Source: Sphingobium sp052327305
GTDB taxonomy: Bacteria; Pseudomonadota; Alphaproteobacteria; Sphingomonadales; Sphingomonadaceae
Assembly: GCF_052327305.1 (NCBI RefSeq)
Contig: NZ_CP182486.1
Coordinates: 1,860,001 to 1,924,000, forward strand
Length of the DNA: 64,000 bases
Direction: 5' to 3'
The stretch's first letter is position 1, and each line of letters starts with the position of its first letter. This document shows positions 42,583-51,445 of this stretch, piece after piece. A program made the position numbers and the translations under genes. A model generated the notes under the pieces. The model saw nothing but the letters and a program-made list of their open reading frames with translations. It was not told the DNA's origin and did not search any database.

Positions 42583-44682
42583 ATGACCGATAGCATTTCT
42601 GGCAACACCACGCCACCGCTCGCGCCCGCCCGCCCGCATAGCGCCACTTACCATGGCCGCACGCTCGATGATCCGTGGGCATGGCTGCGCGATCCGGGCT
42701 ATCCCGAAGTCACGGACAAGGAGGTGCTAGGCTATCTCGAAGCGGAGAACGCCTTTTTCGAGGGGCAGATGGCCGCCCGCAAGCCGCTGGTCGACGCGCT
42801 CTTCACCGAGATGAAGGCGCGTATCAAGGAAGCCGATACCTCGGTGCCGCAGAAGGACGGCGACTGGCTCTACTGGAGCAGCTTCGAGGAAGGCGAGCAA
42901 TATCGCCGCCACTGGCGCCGCGCGGTCGGCGCGCCGGACGACGGCTCGGCGGACATGCTCATCCTCGATGAGCCGGCGCTTGCCGAGGGCAAGGAGTATT
43001 TCCGGCTCGGCGCGGTTTCGGTCTCGCCGGACGGGCGCTATCTTGCCTATGCGATCGACGACAATGGCTCGGAGCGCTTCACGGCGCGGGTCAAGGATCT
43101 CGCCGACGGCAGCCTGCTCCCCGATGAGATCCCGGATGTGCTTTCCGCGCTGGTGTGGACCCGCGACAATGCCGGCCTCGTCTATGCGCCCGCCAATGCC
43201 CACTGGCGCACGGACAAAGCGATGCTCCATCGTCTCGGCACGGAGACGAGCGCCGATGTCCAGCTCTATCATGAGGAAGACGAAGGCTTCCGGGTCTCCA
43301 TCGGCATCACCTCCGCCGAGAACTGGATCGTCATCGGCACCGGCGACCATGTCACCAGCGAGGTCTGGCTCGTCCCTTCGAATGACGCGACCGCCGCGCC
43401 GCGTCTGGTCTCGGCTCGCGTCGAAGGCCGGGAATATGACGTGGATGAGCATGAGGGCTGGCTCTACATCCGCACCAACGACGAACACCCCAATTTCCGC
43501 CTTGCCCGTGCGCGGGTCGAGACGCCGGACCAGTGGGAGAGCGTGCTGCCGCCCCGCGACGATTTCTATCTGACGGACGTATCGCTGTTCAAAAGCTTCT
43601 ACGTCACAGAAGGGCGGGACACAGCGGGTGAGAAGGCTGGACTCGATCGCATCGACATTCGCGATTATGCGACGAACGCTGCGCGACCGATCGACTTTCC
43701 GGAGGCGAGCTACTCGGCCGGGCTGGACGACAATCCGGAATATGACGTCGCCAAGCTGCGGCTGAGCTACGAATCGATGGTTTCTCCTGAGACGATCCTC
43801 GATTTCGACCTCGCGACCGATACGCGCACAGTGCTCAAGGTGCAGGAAATCCCCTCGGGCTATGATCCCTCGCTGTACGCCACGACACGCCTGACGATCA
43901 CCGCGCGGGACGGAACGCCGGTCCCCGTTTCCATCGTTCACCGCCGGGATTTCCCGATGGACGGCTCCCGGCCGCTCTATCTTTACGGCTATGGCGCCTA
44001 TGGCATCGCCATGGAGCCCGGCTTCTCGACGACGCGGCTCAGCCTCGTCGATCGCGGTTTTGCCTATGCCATCGCCCATATCCGGGGCGGCGACGATCTC
44101 GGCCAGCAATGGTATCTGGACGGCAAGCTAGAGAAGCGCACCAACACGTTCAACGACTTCGTGGACGTGGCGCGCGGGCTCATCGCGCTTGGCTATACGC
44201 AGGCGGGCAGGATCGCGACGGCTGGCGGATCGGCCGGTGGCGAACTGATGGGCGCGATCGTCAATAGCGATCCCGATCTGTGGGGCGCGGTCGTCGCGCA
44301 TGTGCCTTTCGTCGACGTGCTCAACACCATGCTCGACGAGACGCTGCCGCTCACGCCCGGCGAATGGCCCGAATGGGGCAATCCGATTGAGGACGCGGAT
44401 GCCTATGATCTGATTGCCAGCTACAGCCCTTACGACAATGTGGGGCCACATCCCTATCCGCCGATGCTGGTCACGGCGGGACTCAATGATCCGCGCGTCA
44501 CCTATTGGGAGCCCGCCAAGTGGGTCGCGAAGCTCCGTGCGAGCAAGACCGATGACAATCTCCTGCTGCTCAAGACCAATATGGGCGCGGGCCATGGCGG
44601 CAAATCTGGGCGCTGGGAGTCGCTGCGCGAGACGGCGGAAGAGTTCGCCTTCATCCTCTGGCAGCTCGGCGTAGAGGGCTGA
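42583..44682 (+). CDS. ptrB: oligopeptidase B (S9A)
   Basis: Prolyl-oligopeptidase-family serine peptidase, 699 residues, trypsin-like in specificity in known members. An N-terminal beta-propeller (about 75-400) gates the catalytic domain. The nucleophile is Ser550 in GGSAGGELMG, with Asp636 in LNDPRVTYWEP and His671 in GAGHGGKSGR; their spacing matches E. coli oligopeptidase B. There is no signal peptide, so it is cytoplasmic. It is followed by a small membrane protein 4 nt later. Confidence 0.94.
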   Translation: MTDSISGNTTPPLAPARPHSATYHGRTLDDPWAWLRDPGYPEVTDKEVLGYLEAENAFFEGQMAARKPLVDALFTEMKARIKEADTSVPQKDGDWLYWSSFEEGEQYRRHWRRAVGAPDDGSADMLILDEPALAEGKEYFRLGAVSVSPDGRYLAYAIDDNGSERFTARVKDLADGSLLPDEIPDVLSALVWTRDNAGLVYAPANAHWRTDKAMLHRLGTETSADVQLYHEEDEGFRVSIGITSAENWIVIGTGDHVTSEVWLVPSNDATAAPRLVSARVEGREYDVDEHEGWLYIRTNDEHPNFRLARARVETPDQWESVLPPRDDFYLTDVSLFKSFYVTEGRDTAGEKAGLDRIDIRDYATNAARPIDFPEASYSAGLDDNPEYDVAKLRLSYESMVSPETILDFDLATDTRTVLKVQEIPSGYDPSLYATTRLTITARDGTPVPVSIVHRRDFPMDGSRPLYLYGYGAYGIAMEPGFSTTRLSLVDRGFAYAIAHIRGGDDLGQQWYLDGKLEKRTNTFNDFVDVARGLIALGYTQAGRIATAGGSAGGELMGAIVNSDPDLWGAVVAHVPFVDVLNTMLDETLPLTPGEWPEWGNPIEDADAYDLIASYSPYDNVGPHPYPPMLVTAGLNDPRVTYWEPAKWVAKLRASKTDDNLLLLKTNMGAGHGGKSGRWESLRETAEEFAFILWQLGVEG

Positions 44683-44686
44683 ACCC

Positions 44687-44941
44687 ATGGGCGCGAAATG
44701 GCCGGACGTTGTAGCTCTGCTTGCGGCACTGTCGTTCATCGCGCTCATGATTTTGTCTAGGAATTCCTTGGTCGGTGGCTTGCAGGGCTGGCCGCTCGCT
44801 ATGGTCGGCACGGCCACGGTCGCGATCGGTTGCTGGAAGTATCGACATTGGTGGCTGCTGGCTCTGCTTCCCGTTTTCCTCGTGCCCCTGCTCCCATTAT
44901 TGGCTCTCCTCTACGCGTGTAGCCAAGGTGATTGCCTGTGA
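44687..44941 (+). CDS. small membrane protein, unknown
   Basis: 84 residues with three hydrophobic segments (VVALLAALSFIALMIL, GWPLAMVGTATVAIGCW and LLALLPVFLVPLLPLLALLYACS). The family is not recognised. It begins 4 nt after the oligopeptidase stop and overlaps the thioesterase start (GTGA), so it sits inside a three-gene unit. Position and short length suggest a real but lineage-specific gene. Confidence 0.7.
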   Translation: MGAKWPDVVALLAALSFIALMILSRNSLVGGLQGWPLAMVGTATVAIGCWKYRHWWLLALLPVFLVPLLPLLALLYACSQGDCL

Positions 44942-45333
44942 GTCGGCCTTTCGAAATGATCTTTACCGCGCAGGCGGGTGACATCGACATCATGGGCCAT
45001 GTGAACAACGCGGTATGGGTGCGCTGGATGGAAGCGATTGCGACTGCCCACTGGGAGTCGCTGGCCCCGCCGGATTATGTGGAGAGCACGGTCTGGGTCG
45101 TGACTCGCCACGAGATCGACTATCGCGGTAATGTCCGCGAGGGCGAGAGCGTGACAGCGCGCACATGGGTAGCCGAGCCGCCCAAAGGCGCTCGCTTCGA
45201 CCGGTTGATCGAATTCATCGGTCCGGACGGCAAGCCGCGCGTGTCGGCGCGCACCACCTGGGCAATGGTCGACAAGGCCAGCGGCCGCATCGCCCGCGTG
45301 CCTGCTGAGCTGGCGGAGATATTTCTGAGGTGA
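44938..45333 (+). CDS. hotdog-fold acyl-CoA thioesterase
   Basis: 131-residue 4HBT-type hotdog protein. The opening FTAQAGDIDIMGHVNNAVWVRWMEA carries the catalytic Asp and the GHVNN pattern of the YbgC/FadM group, which hydrolyse acyl-CoA thioesters. GTG at 44938 overlaps the previous stop and sets the start. Chain-length preference is unknown. Confidence 0.9.
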   Translation: MSRPFEMIFTAQAGDIDIMGHVNNAVWVRWMEAIATAHWESLAPPDYVESTVWVVTRHEIDYRGNVREGESVTARTWVAEPPKGARFDRLIEFIGPDGKPRVSARTTWAMVDKASGRIARVPAELAEIFLR

Positions 45334-45382
45334 ATCCGCAAGGACGGTTCACACATTCAGATGATGACGAGACGGAGTCGAA

Positions 45383-45484
45383 GACGGCCGCAGGCCAACA
45401 TGGTCTCGTGACGTGAGCCGGAGCGCAGCGTACTTCCGGTACGTGAGCACCGGAAGCGCGGAACGGGGCCATTTGCAGGCCGTC
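45383..45484. other. nested hairpin element (candidate structured RNA or intergenic repeat)
   Basis: A 102-nt block between convergent genes folds as three nested stems. Outer: GACGGCC (45383-45389) with GGCCGTC (45478-45484). Middle: 45400-45409 with 45463-45472, ten pairs including two G-U. Inner: 45433-45440 with 45449-45456, eight pairs around an eight-base loop. GCGC segments at 45423-45426 and 45456-45459 can extend the inner part. This is not an ordinary terminator, as there is no T-run. Whether it is transcribed or a dispersed repeat is not decidable here. Confidence 0.55.
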
Positions 45485-45505
45485 AGAGCTGAATGTGCAA
45501 GCGTC

Positions 45506-46498
45506 CTAAAGTAGGTCGCCCAGCAGCGCCTTAAGATCCGCCTCCGGCCGTGCGCCGAAATGGCTGATGATTTCCGCAGCGGCGATTGCGCCCATCTTCA
45601 GGCTTTGCGCCGGAGCCTTGCCGGCCACATAACCCGCGAGGAAGCCTGCCGCGAAGAGATCGCCCGCGCCAGTGGTGTCGACCACCTGAGCAATCGGCGC
45701 GGCGGCCACTTCATGACGTGTGCCGCCAGTGATGGCGATGGCGCCCTTCTCGCTGCGTGTGACAACCAGCGTCGGCACCTTCGCGGAGACCTGCGCGATC
45801 GCGCTCTCGCAGTCCGTGCTTTGGGTGAGCGAAAGAATCTCGGTCTCGTTGGCGAAGAGGATGTCGATCAGCCCCTCGTCGATGAGCTTCAGGAAGTCGG
45901 CGCGGTGGCGCTCGATCACGAAGGCGTCGGAGAGCGTGAAGGCGATTTCGCGGCCCGCCTCGCGCGCCGTGGCGATGGCGCTGCGCATCGCCGCGCGCGG
46001 CTCTTCCGGATCCCAGAGATAGCCCTCAAGATACAGGATGCGGGCCGAGCGGATGAGATCCGCGTCGATCGCGGCGGGCGGCAGAAACTGTGACGCGCCG
46101 AGGAAGGTGTTCATCGTGCGCTGGCCGTCCGGCGTCACCATGATGAGACAAAGCGCCGTGGGCGGATCGCCCGCGCGCGATGCAGTGTCGAACCGGATGC
46201 CGAGCGCGCGGATGTCATGCGCGAAGACCTTGCCGAGCTGGTCCTGCGCGACCTGCCCGATGAAGCCGCAGCTGCGGCCCATCGCCGCGAGACCCGCGAG
46301 CGTGTTCGCCGCTGATCCGCCCGAGATTTCCACGCCCGGTCCCATCGCGCTGTAGAGTTCGTCGGCAGTCGTCGTGTCGATGAGCTGCATCCCGCCCTTG
46401 GTGAGGCCATGTTCGGCGATGAAGCTGTCGTCGGCGCGGGCAAGCACGTCGACGATTGCGTTGCCGATCGCGACGACATCCAGAGTGGGCTGGGACAA
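45506..46498 (-). CDS. adenosine kinase-like PfkB-family kinase
   Basis: 330-residue ribokinase/PfkB-family sugar kinase of the type annotated as adenosine kinase in alphaproteobacteria. The opening VVAIGNAIVDVLARADDSF and EISGGSAANTLAGLA are the first family signature. VVDTTGAGDLFAAGFL with the catalytic Asp is the second. It starts at a TTG (46498) with AAGGA about 8 nt upstream and no suitable ATG. Substrate could be adenosine or another ribosyl compound. It is convergent with the thioesterase across the nested hairpin. Confidence 0.88.
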   Translation of the reverse strand: MSQPTLDVVAIGNAIVDVLARADDSFIAEHGLTKGGMQLIDTTTADELYSAMGPGVEISGGSAANTLAGLAAMGRSCGFIGQVAQDQLGKVFAHDIRALGIRFDTASRAGDPPTALCLIMVTPDGQRTMNTFLGASQFLPPAAIDADLIRSARILYLEGYLWDPEEPRAAMRSAIATAREAGREIAFTLSDAFVIERHRADFLKLIDEGLIDILFANETEILSLTQSTDCESAIAQVSAKVPTLVVTRSEKGAIAITGGTRHEVAAAPIAQVVDTTGAGDLFAAGFLAGYVAGKAPAQSLKMGAIAAAEIISHFGARPEADLKALLGDLL

Positions 46499-46604
46499 GC
46501 AGGGTTTCCTTGGCTGATGATGAGATGGCGCCGGACTAGCCTGCGCGTGGGGCATAAGGCAATGCCGCATTGACGGCGCGCGGATGCGGGCGGAAACAGG
46601 CGGT

Positions 46605-47276
46605 ATGATCGTCGCTGCTCTGATCCGCGCCGTTCCGGACGTGCTGTTGCCCGGCGTGCGGAGCGTGCTGCTTCTCTCGCTGCTGCTGACAGCGCTGGTT
46701 TTCGCGCTTCTGGGCGCGCTGCTCTGGCTCGGCCTCGGCTGGCTGTTCGCCTGGGCGGGCTGGACGCAGATGGAGGGCTTTGCGAGCGCCACGCTGGCTG
46801 CGCTCACGGCCATCGCCTGCGGCTGGCTGCTGTTTCGCGCCGTCGCCATGGGCGTCATCGGCCTCTTCGCAGACCGGATCGTATCGGCAGTTGAGGCGGC
46901 GGATTATCCCGACGCACACACCGCCGCGCGGCCGGTGCCCTTCATGGCGGGCCTCCGCGTCTCCGTCCGCTCGGTCGTTCGCGCGCTCTTCTGGAACCTC
47001 GCCGCGCTGCCGCTCTATCTTGCCTTGCTGGTCACTGGTGTGGGCACGGCGCTGCTCTTCCTGGTGCTCAATAGCTATTTGTTGGGCCGGGATCTTGCCG
47101 AGCTCATCGAGCCGCGCCACCCCGGCGTTGCCCGCTTCAGCCGCGCCGCGCGCTGGCAGCTTGGCCTCGTCTCGGCGCTGCTTTTCCTGGTGCCCGTCGC
47201 GAACCTGTTTGCGCCCGTGCTGAGCGTGGCTATGGCCGTGCATCTGTTCCATCGGCGTGAGGCACTGGCGTCTTGA
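46605..47276 (+). CDS. EI24-domain membrane protein
   Basis: 223-residue integral membrane protein of the EI24/CysZ-like family. Hydrophobic helices include VLLLSLLLTALVFALLGALLWLGLGWLFAW, TLAALTAIACGWLLFRAVAMGVIGLFA and the C-terminal QLGLVSALLFLVPVANLFAPVLS. Bacterial relatives include the sulfate uptake protein CysZ, but a specific role is not shown here. The stop overlaps the TTG of the lipoprotein gene (TTGA). Confidence 0.85.
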   Translation: MIVAALIRAVPDVLLPGVRSVLLLSLLLTALVFALLGALLWLGLGWLFAWAGWTQMEGFASATLAALTAIACGWLLFRAVAMGVIGLFADRIVSAVEAADYPDAHTAARPVPFMAGLRVSVRSVVRALFWNLAALPLYLALLVTGVGTALLFLVLNSYLLGRDLAELIEPRHPGVARFSRAARWQLGLVSALLFLVPVANLFAPVLSVAMAVHLFHRREALAS

Positions 47277-47638
47277 AGCTCCTGCAAGGCATCGTCCCGC
47301 TTCTCTCGGTCGCGCTTGCGGGTTGTGGCGGCACGATCGTTCCGCCCTCGGCGGGCTTCACGCCTGCCAGTCCGCCGCCTCGTTCGGGCGGGCGCGGCGC
47401 CACCATCATCGGGAGCAGTGCGCGGGATCTCATCGCGCAGTTCGGCCAGCCCCGCCTGGATATTCGGGATCCCACCGCACACAAGCTCCAGTTCGGCAAT
47501 GGCCAGTGCGTGATGGATGCTTATCTCTATCCGCCAAGGGAGCGCCGCGAGCCCGTTGTCACTTATGCGGAGGCGCGGCAGACGGCCACCGGCACGGCAA
47601 TGCCCTGGCAGGATTGCGCTAGAGCTCTGAAGCGCTGA
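47273..47638 (+). CDS. small lipoprotein, unknown
   Basis: 121-residue lipoprotein: the signal ends LLSVALAGC, with Cys at about position 18. A Pro/Ser-rich linker leads to a compact domain with ARDLIAQFGQPRLDIRDPTAHKLQFGNGQCVMDAYLYP, which resembles the small BamE-like fold seen in other alphaproteobacterial lipoproteins. Start is a TTG overlapping the EI24 stop. Its last 20 nt overlap queG tail to tail. Confidence 0.78.
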   Translation: MKLLQGIVPLLSVALAGCGGTIVPPSAGFTPASPPPRSGGRGATIIGSSARDLIAQFGQPRLDIRDPTAHKLQFGNGQCVMDAYLYPPRERREPVVTYAEARQTATGTAMPWQDCARALKR

Positions 47639-48680
47639 GCCGCCCGGTAGCCCAGGCGGCGGCTTCCGCGACGACGGGGTCGGGGTCAGCAAGCAGGACT
47701 TCAAGCCGCGCGAGCAGGCGCTTGTCCCCGCTGTTGCCTGCGGCGATTGCCGCGTTGCGCACCATGCGGTCACGGCCGATCCGCTTGATCGGCGAGCCGG
47801 CGAAGACCTGCCGGAATCCGGCATCGTCCAGCGCCAGCAGGTCGGCAAGAGCGGGCGCGACCAGCTCCGCGCGCGGTAGGAAGGCCCGGTGCGCATTCGC
47901 CGTCTTCGCGAACTTGTTCCACGGGCAGACTGCAAGGCAGTCGTCGCAGCCATAGACATGGTTGCCGATGCCTTCGCGCAGATCGTGCGGGATCGGCCCT
48001 TTATGCTCGATGGTGAGGTAGGAAATGCAGCGCCGCGCATCGAGCCGATAGGGCGCGGGGAAGGCGTCGGTCGGGCAGGCGCGCTGGCAGGCGTCGCACG
48101 AACCGCAGCGGTCCTTTCCCGGCCCGTCGGGCGCCAGCGCGACCGCGAGATAGATCGAGCCGAGGAACAGCCAGCTCCCTTCCGCGCGGCTCACCAGATT
48201 GCTGTGCTTGCCCTGCCAGCCGAGCCCCGCCGCGGCGGCAAGCGGCTTCTCCATGACCGGCGCCGTATCGACGAAGACCTTGAGCGGCGCACCCGTCTCT
48301 TCCGCGATCCAGCGGGCGAGCGCCTTCAGCGCCTTCTTCACGATATCGTGATAGTCCTGCCCTTGCGCATAGACGGAGATGCGCCCCCGGTCGGGATGCG
48401 CGCCGAGCGCCATTGGGTCGGCGCTCGGCGCATAGCTCATGCCCAGCATCAGGATGGAGCGGACTTCAGACCACAGAGTGGCGGGATCAGAGCGCTGATC
48501 CGCTCGCGCCTCCATCCACGCCATCTCGCCATGCGCGCCCTCGTCGAGCCACAGGCGCAGGCGACCGGGCGCCTCCGGAATTGCATCGGGAGATGCCACC
48601 GCGCAGGACGTGAAGCCGAGCGCCAGCGCCTGCGCCATAATGCGCGACTTGAGGTCGTCGGTTGGCAATGGTGCGTTCAT
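47619..48680 (-). CDS. queG: epoxyqueuosine reductase
   Basis: Last step of queuosine synthesis in tRNA wobble position 34: cobalamin-dependent reduction of epoxyqueuosine. The 353-residue QueG has the N-terminal cobalamin-binding region (DTAPVMEKPLAAAAGLGWQGKHSN around 138-160) and two [4Fe-4S] motifs, CGSCDACQRACP and CDDCLAVCPWNKFA. A C-terminal HEAT-like segment follows. ATG at 48680 gives a start without a leader peptide. It uses cobalamin, so it is one consumer for any B12 made or imported. Confidence 0.94.
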   Translation of the reverse strand: MNAPLPTDDLKSRIMAQALALGFTSCAVASPDAIPEAPGRLRLWLDEGAHGEMAWMEARADQRSDPATLWSEVRSILMLGMSYAPSADPMALGAHPDRGRISVYAQGQDYHDIVKKALKALARWIAEETGAPLKVFVDTAPVMEKPLAAAAGLGWQGKHSNLVSRAEGSWLFLGSIYLAVALAPDGPGKDRCGSCDACQRACPTDAFPAPYRLDARRCISYLTIEHKGPIPHDLREGIGNHVYGCDDCLAVCPWNKFAKTANAHRAFLPRAELVAPALADLLALDDAGFRQVFAGSPIKRIGRDRMVRNAAIAAGNSGDKRLLARLEVLLADPDPVVAEAAAWATGRLSASEL

Positions 48681-48758
48681 GCGCTTTCGCCGTAACTTAT
48701 AGGGGCATGAATGCGAAGTCCGAGTCGCGGCGGCATGAGGCATTGGAGGAATGAAGCC

Positions 48759-49253
48759 ATGATCGACAGGCGCGTGTTTCTGGCCGGCACAGGCGTGGCG
48801 ATCGTCGCGCTTACGATCGGTCTCGATCCGTTCGGCGATGTCGAGGCGGCTGCACCCGCGACCGATCCGCGCTTTCGCCTGACGGATGCCGAGTGGAAGA
48901 AGCGGCTCACTGCGGGTCAATATAATGTGTTGCGGCGGAGTGCGACCGAAGCGCCGTTCAGCTCGCCGCTCGACAAGGAGCATCGCAAGGGCGTGTTCCA
49001 GTGCGCGGGTTGCGCGCTACCGCTCTATTCGTCGGCGACCAAGTTTGACAGCGGCACCGGCTGGCCGAGTTTCTACCGGCCCTTGCCGCGCGCCATCGGC
49101 ACATCGGTCGATCATGAGCTGGGCTATGCCCGCACCGAAGTCCACTGCTCGCGCTGCGGCGGGCATCTGGGCCATGTCTTCGATGATGGGCCGCCGCCCA
49201 CCGGCAAGCGCTACTGCATGAACGGCGTGGCGCTGCGCTTCGTGGCAGCTTAG
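48759..49253 (+). CDS. msrB: Tat-exported peptide-methionine (R)-S-oxide reductase
   Basis: MsrB repairs methionine-R-sulfoxide in proteins. The 164-residue protein opens MIDRRVFLAGTGVAIVALTI, a twin-arginine (RR-x-F-L) signal, so it is folded before export to the periplasm. Zinc cysteines are Cys82, Cys85, Cys130 and Cys133; the catalytic Cys153 lies in RYCMNGVALRF, and GTGWPSF is present. ATG 48759 has GGAGG about 9 nt upstream. Its stop overlaps the stop of the convergent membrane-protein gene by three bases. Confidence 0.93.
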   Translation: MIDRRVFLAGTGVAIVALTIGLDPFGDVEAAAPATDPRFRLTDAEWKKRLTAGQYNVLRRSATEAPFSSPLDKEHRKGVFQCAGCALPLYSSATKFDSGTGWPSFYRPLPRAIGTSVDHELGYARTEVHCSRCGGHLGHVFDDGPPPTGKRYCMNGVALRFVAA

Positions 49254-51043
49254 CGGGAGGTGCGCTCCACCCGATAGACGCGCAGCGTGTTGCTCGGCTG
49301 GAGCGGGACACGCGTCAGCCAGCCGGGCACATTGTCCTTCTCAAGCATCGCCATCAGGCCTCTCGGCGCGAATTCGGCAAGCCGCTTCACTTCGCCCAGA
49401 CCGGGACAATAGACGATGAAGTCGGCGCCTGCCCTTCGCGCGGTCTCGCGTGCGGCATTGGGTGACGAGACGAACGTGCGGACCACGGCATCCATGCCCG
49501 TGATATTGCGGTGATGGCCCGATCCGATGATGCTGTTGTGGGTGGCGGCGAGAATATACGGCCCCACGTCGAGCGTAGCGAGAATGCGGGCGGGCGCGAC
49601 CTTTTCGAGCGCCGCCACGGACTGGGAGGTCGTGCAGCTCGCCTCGGTGGACGCGCCCGGCTGTTTGGTATCGTTGTGGCTGGCATCCAGTATCGCGGCT
49701 GTCGCGGAGGCGGCGCCAAGCGGCGAGAACAGGGCCGTCGCGGCTGTCACGATCACCCGGATCGGCATGGCCCGCAGGCTTTGCGCGCGCTGCGCCAGTC
49801 GCACGAGCAGCCAGGCATTGCCCGGAAGGGCAGTGAAATGGGCGAAGCCCATGGCGCGCATCACGTCCAGCGACACGAGAAAGGCAAAGAGCTGCATCGC
49901 CAGAAGCGAGCCCCACGCCGCCCGCTGTTGCGGAGTCTTCGCGCCGCGCAGGGCGAGCGCCGAGCCGATCGCGCCGAACAAGGCAGGCATCAGGATGGCG
50001 GCCTGCAGCGCGGGAGTCTGGGTGGTAATAGGTCGGCCCTCCGCGACGCCAAGATACCAGAGGCGATAGACGAGCGGGGTGAGCGTCTCGAACGGGCCGG
50101 CGAGACAAGCGGAGGCAGTCGAAACATAAGTGATGGCCCCGGCGGCCCCGGCAAGCGCCATCGCCATGGCGCGCTGCCAACCAAGATCGAGCGGAAGAAG
50201 CGCGCGCGCGCCAAAAAGCACTGCGCAGCAGGTTGTGAGCGGAATGAGGAGGCTGGGCGAGATGGCGTCGCACACCGGGAGGAAGGCCGCCATGCCGCCA
50301 TGGCCGAGCGGCAGCATCAGCCAGGACGCAGCAGTTAATGCTGCAAGATAGACCATGAGCGAACGCAGCCGATCCCGGCGGACAAGATCGCCAATTGCAA
50401 TGATGAGTCCGGCCGCGACCGCATAGGGCAAGCCCTCCATCGAGATTTGCATCCAGCCTGCCAGAGCCAGCCCCGCGACGAGGGCACCCTTGCCGCTCTG
50501 CTGGGCCGGGTAGAGCAGTCCATGGAGCGCGACCGCGCCCATCAGGATCTGCCAGCCATGATGGTCGATGCGCAGCGGCGTGAACTGGATGAGAATGGGG
50601 AGCGAGGTCGCGAGGAGCAGGCAGGCAAGCACGGCAGTGGCGCGGGACAGGTCGAGCGGTCGCCTCAGTCCGTAGAGAAGCGCCATCAGGCCACCGAGCA
50701 GGACGAGAGGGACGGTGACCAGCGTGATCCGTTCGGCTGCGCCCGTCCCCGCAATCGGTGTCAGAAGGGCGATCGGTATCGCGATCGGCACATCCACCAG
50801 CCGGGACCAGTGCATGACCACGGGCGTCGCGGTGGCGAAGCGGTGCTGGACGAGATCGAAGAAGCTTTGGCCCGCCAGAAGGTCACGCACCTGAACCAGC
50901 CGGAGCGCGTCGTCCGTGTCGCGATAGTCGAGCGTAAGGATGCTGCTCCAGCCCCGCAGGATCATGATGGCGCAGACCGCGAGCCAGATCAGCCCGACAA
51001 GGCCATGGGCCAGTCGCGGCGAGAGGGTGCCAGTGTTCGTCAT
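49250..51043 (-). CDS. large multi-pass GT-C-like membrane protein
   Basis: 597 residues with roughly ten hydrophobic helices and a soluble C-terminal domain (about 470-597). Two acidic-histidine motifs stand out in the first periplasmic loops: DTDDALRLVQVRDLL (42-56) and LRIDHHGWQ (157-165). This pairing of an early acidic pair and a DHH is reminiscent of STT3/PglB-type GT-C glycosyltransferases, but similarity is by motif only. It is the third gene of a minus-strand cluster FAD enzyme, GtrA, this gene, which supports a surface-glycan role. No specific substrate can be assigned. Confidence 0.75.
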   Translation of the reverse strand: MTNTGTLSPRLAHGLVGLIWLAVCAIMILRGWSSILTLDYRDTDDALRLVQVRDLLAGQSFFDLVQHRFATATPVVMHWSRLVDVPIAIPIALLTPIAGTGAAERITLVTVPLVLLGGLMALLYGLRRPLDLSRATAVLACLLLATSLPILIQFTPLRIDHHGWQILMGAVALHGLLYPAQQSGKGALVAGLALAGWMQISMEGLPYAVAAGLIIAIGDLVRRDRLRSLMVYLAALTAASWLMLPLGHGGMAAFLPVCDAISPSLLIPLTTCCAVLFGARALLPLDLGWQRAMAMALAGAAGAITYVSTASACLAGPFETLTPLVYRLWYLGVAEGRPITTQTPALQAAILMPALFGAIGSALALRGAKTPQQRAAWGSLLAMQLFAFLVSLDVMRAMGFAHFTALPGNAWLLVRLAQRAQSLRAMPIRVIVTAATALFSPLGAASATAAILDASHNDTKQPGASTEASCTTSQSVAALEKVAPARILATLDVGPYILAATHNSIIGSGHHRNITGMDAVVRTFVSSPNAARETARRAGADFIVYCPGLGEVKRLAEFAPRGLMAMLEKDNVPGWLTRVPLQPSNTLRVYRVERTSR

Positions 51044-51048
51044 GCTGC

Positions 51049-51441
51049 TTACGCCGCGAAGACGATGGTCTTGCGCAGGAGATAGGTCGCCTGAAAGCTG
51101 ACGATGATCGCCGCGCCTTTAGCAAGGATAGGCGGAACGCCGGCAGCCTCGCCCAGCCCGACGATTGCGACGGTGAGCAATAGCCCGACCAGCGCCGATC
51201 CCACGAAGAGCCCCTTCTGACGCAACCGGGCGGGGCCGCGCGCTGCGAGGTTGCCGAAGACGAAGCGCGAGGACAGCATCCAGTGCGCGACGATGCCGAC
51301 CATATAGCCTGCCGCCGAAGCGCGTGTCGCGGCGCCACCGGACTGGAGCACGGCGAGGAAGACGAGCATGTCGACAGCCAGCGCCGCCACGCTCGCCGTC
51401 GCGTAGCGCAGATAGGTCGCGGCTATGCCATAGGCGGTCAT
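51049..51441 (-). CDS. GtrA family membrane protein
   Basis: 130-residue four-helix membrane protein of the GtrA family, members of which help flip or present polyprenyl-linked sugars for O-antigen or glycan modification. Helices are visible at YLRYATASVAALAVDMLVFLAVL, AAGYMVGIVAHWMLSSRFVF, LFVGSALVGLLLTVAIVGLG and AAIIVSFQATYLLRKTIVF. It lies 5 nt before the GT-C-like gene and 4 nt after the FAD gene on the same strand. Confidence 0.9.
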   Translation of the reverse strand: MTAYGIAATYLRYATASVAALAVDMLVFLAVLQSGGAATRASAAGYMVGIVAHWMLSSRFVFGNLAARGPARLRQKGLFVGSALVGLLLTVAIVGLGEAAGVPPILAKGAAIIVSFQATYLLRKTIVFAA

Positions 51442-51445
51442 TGCG

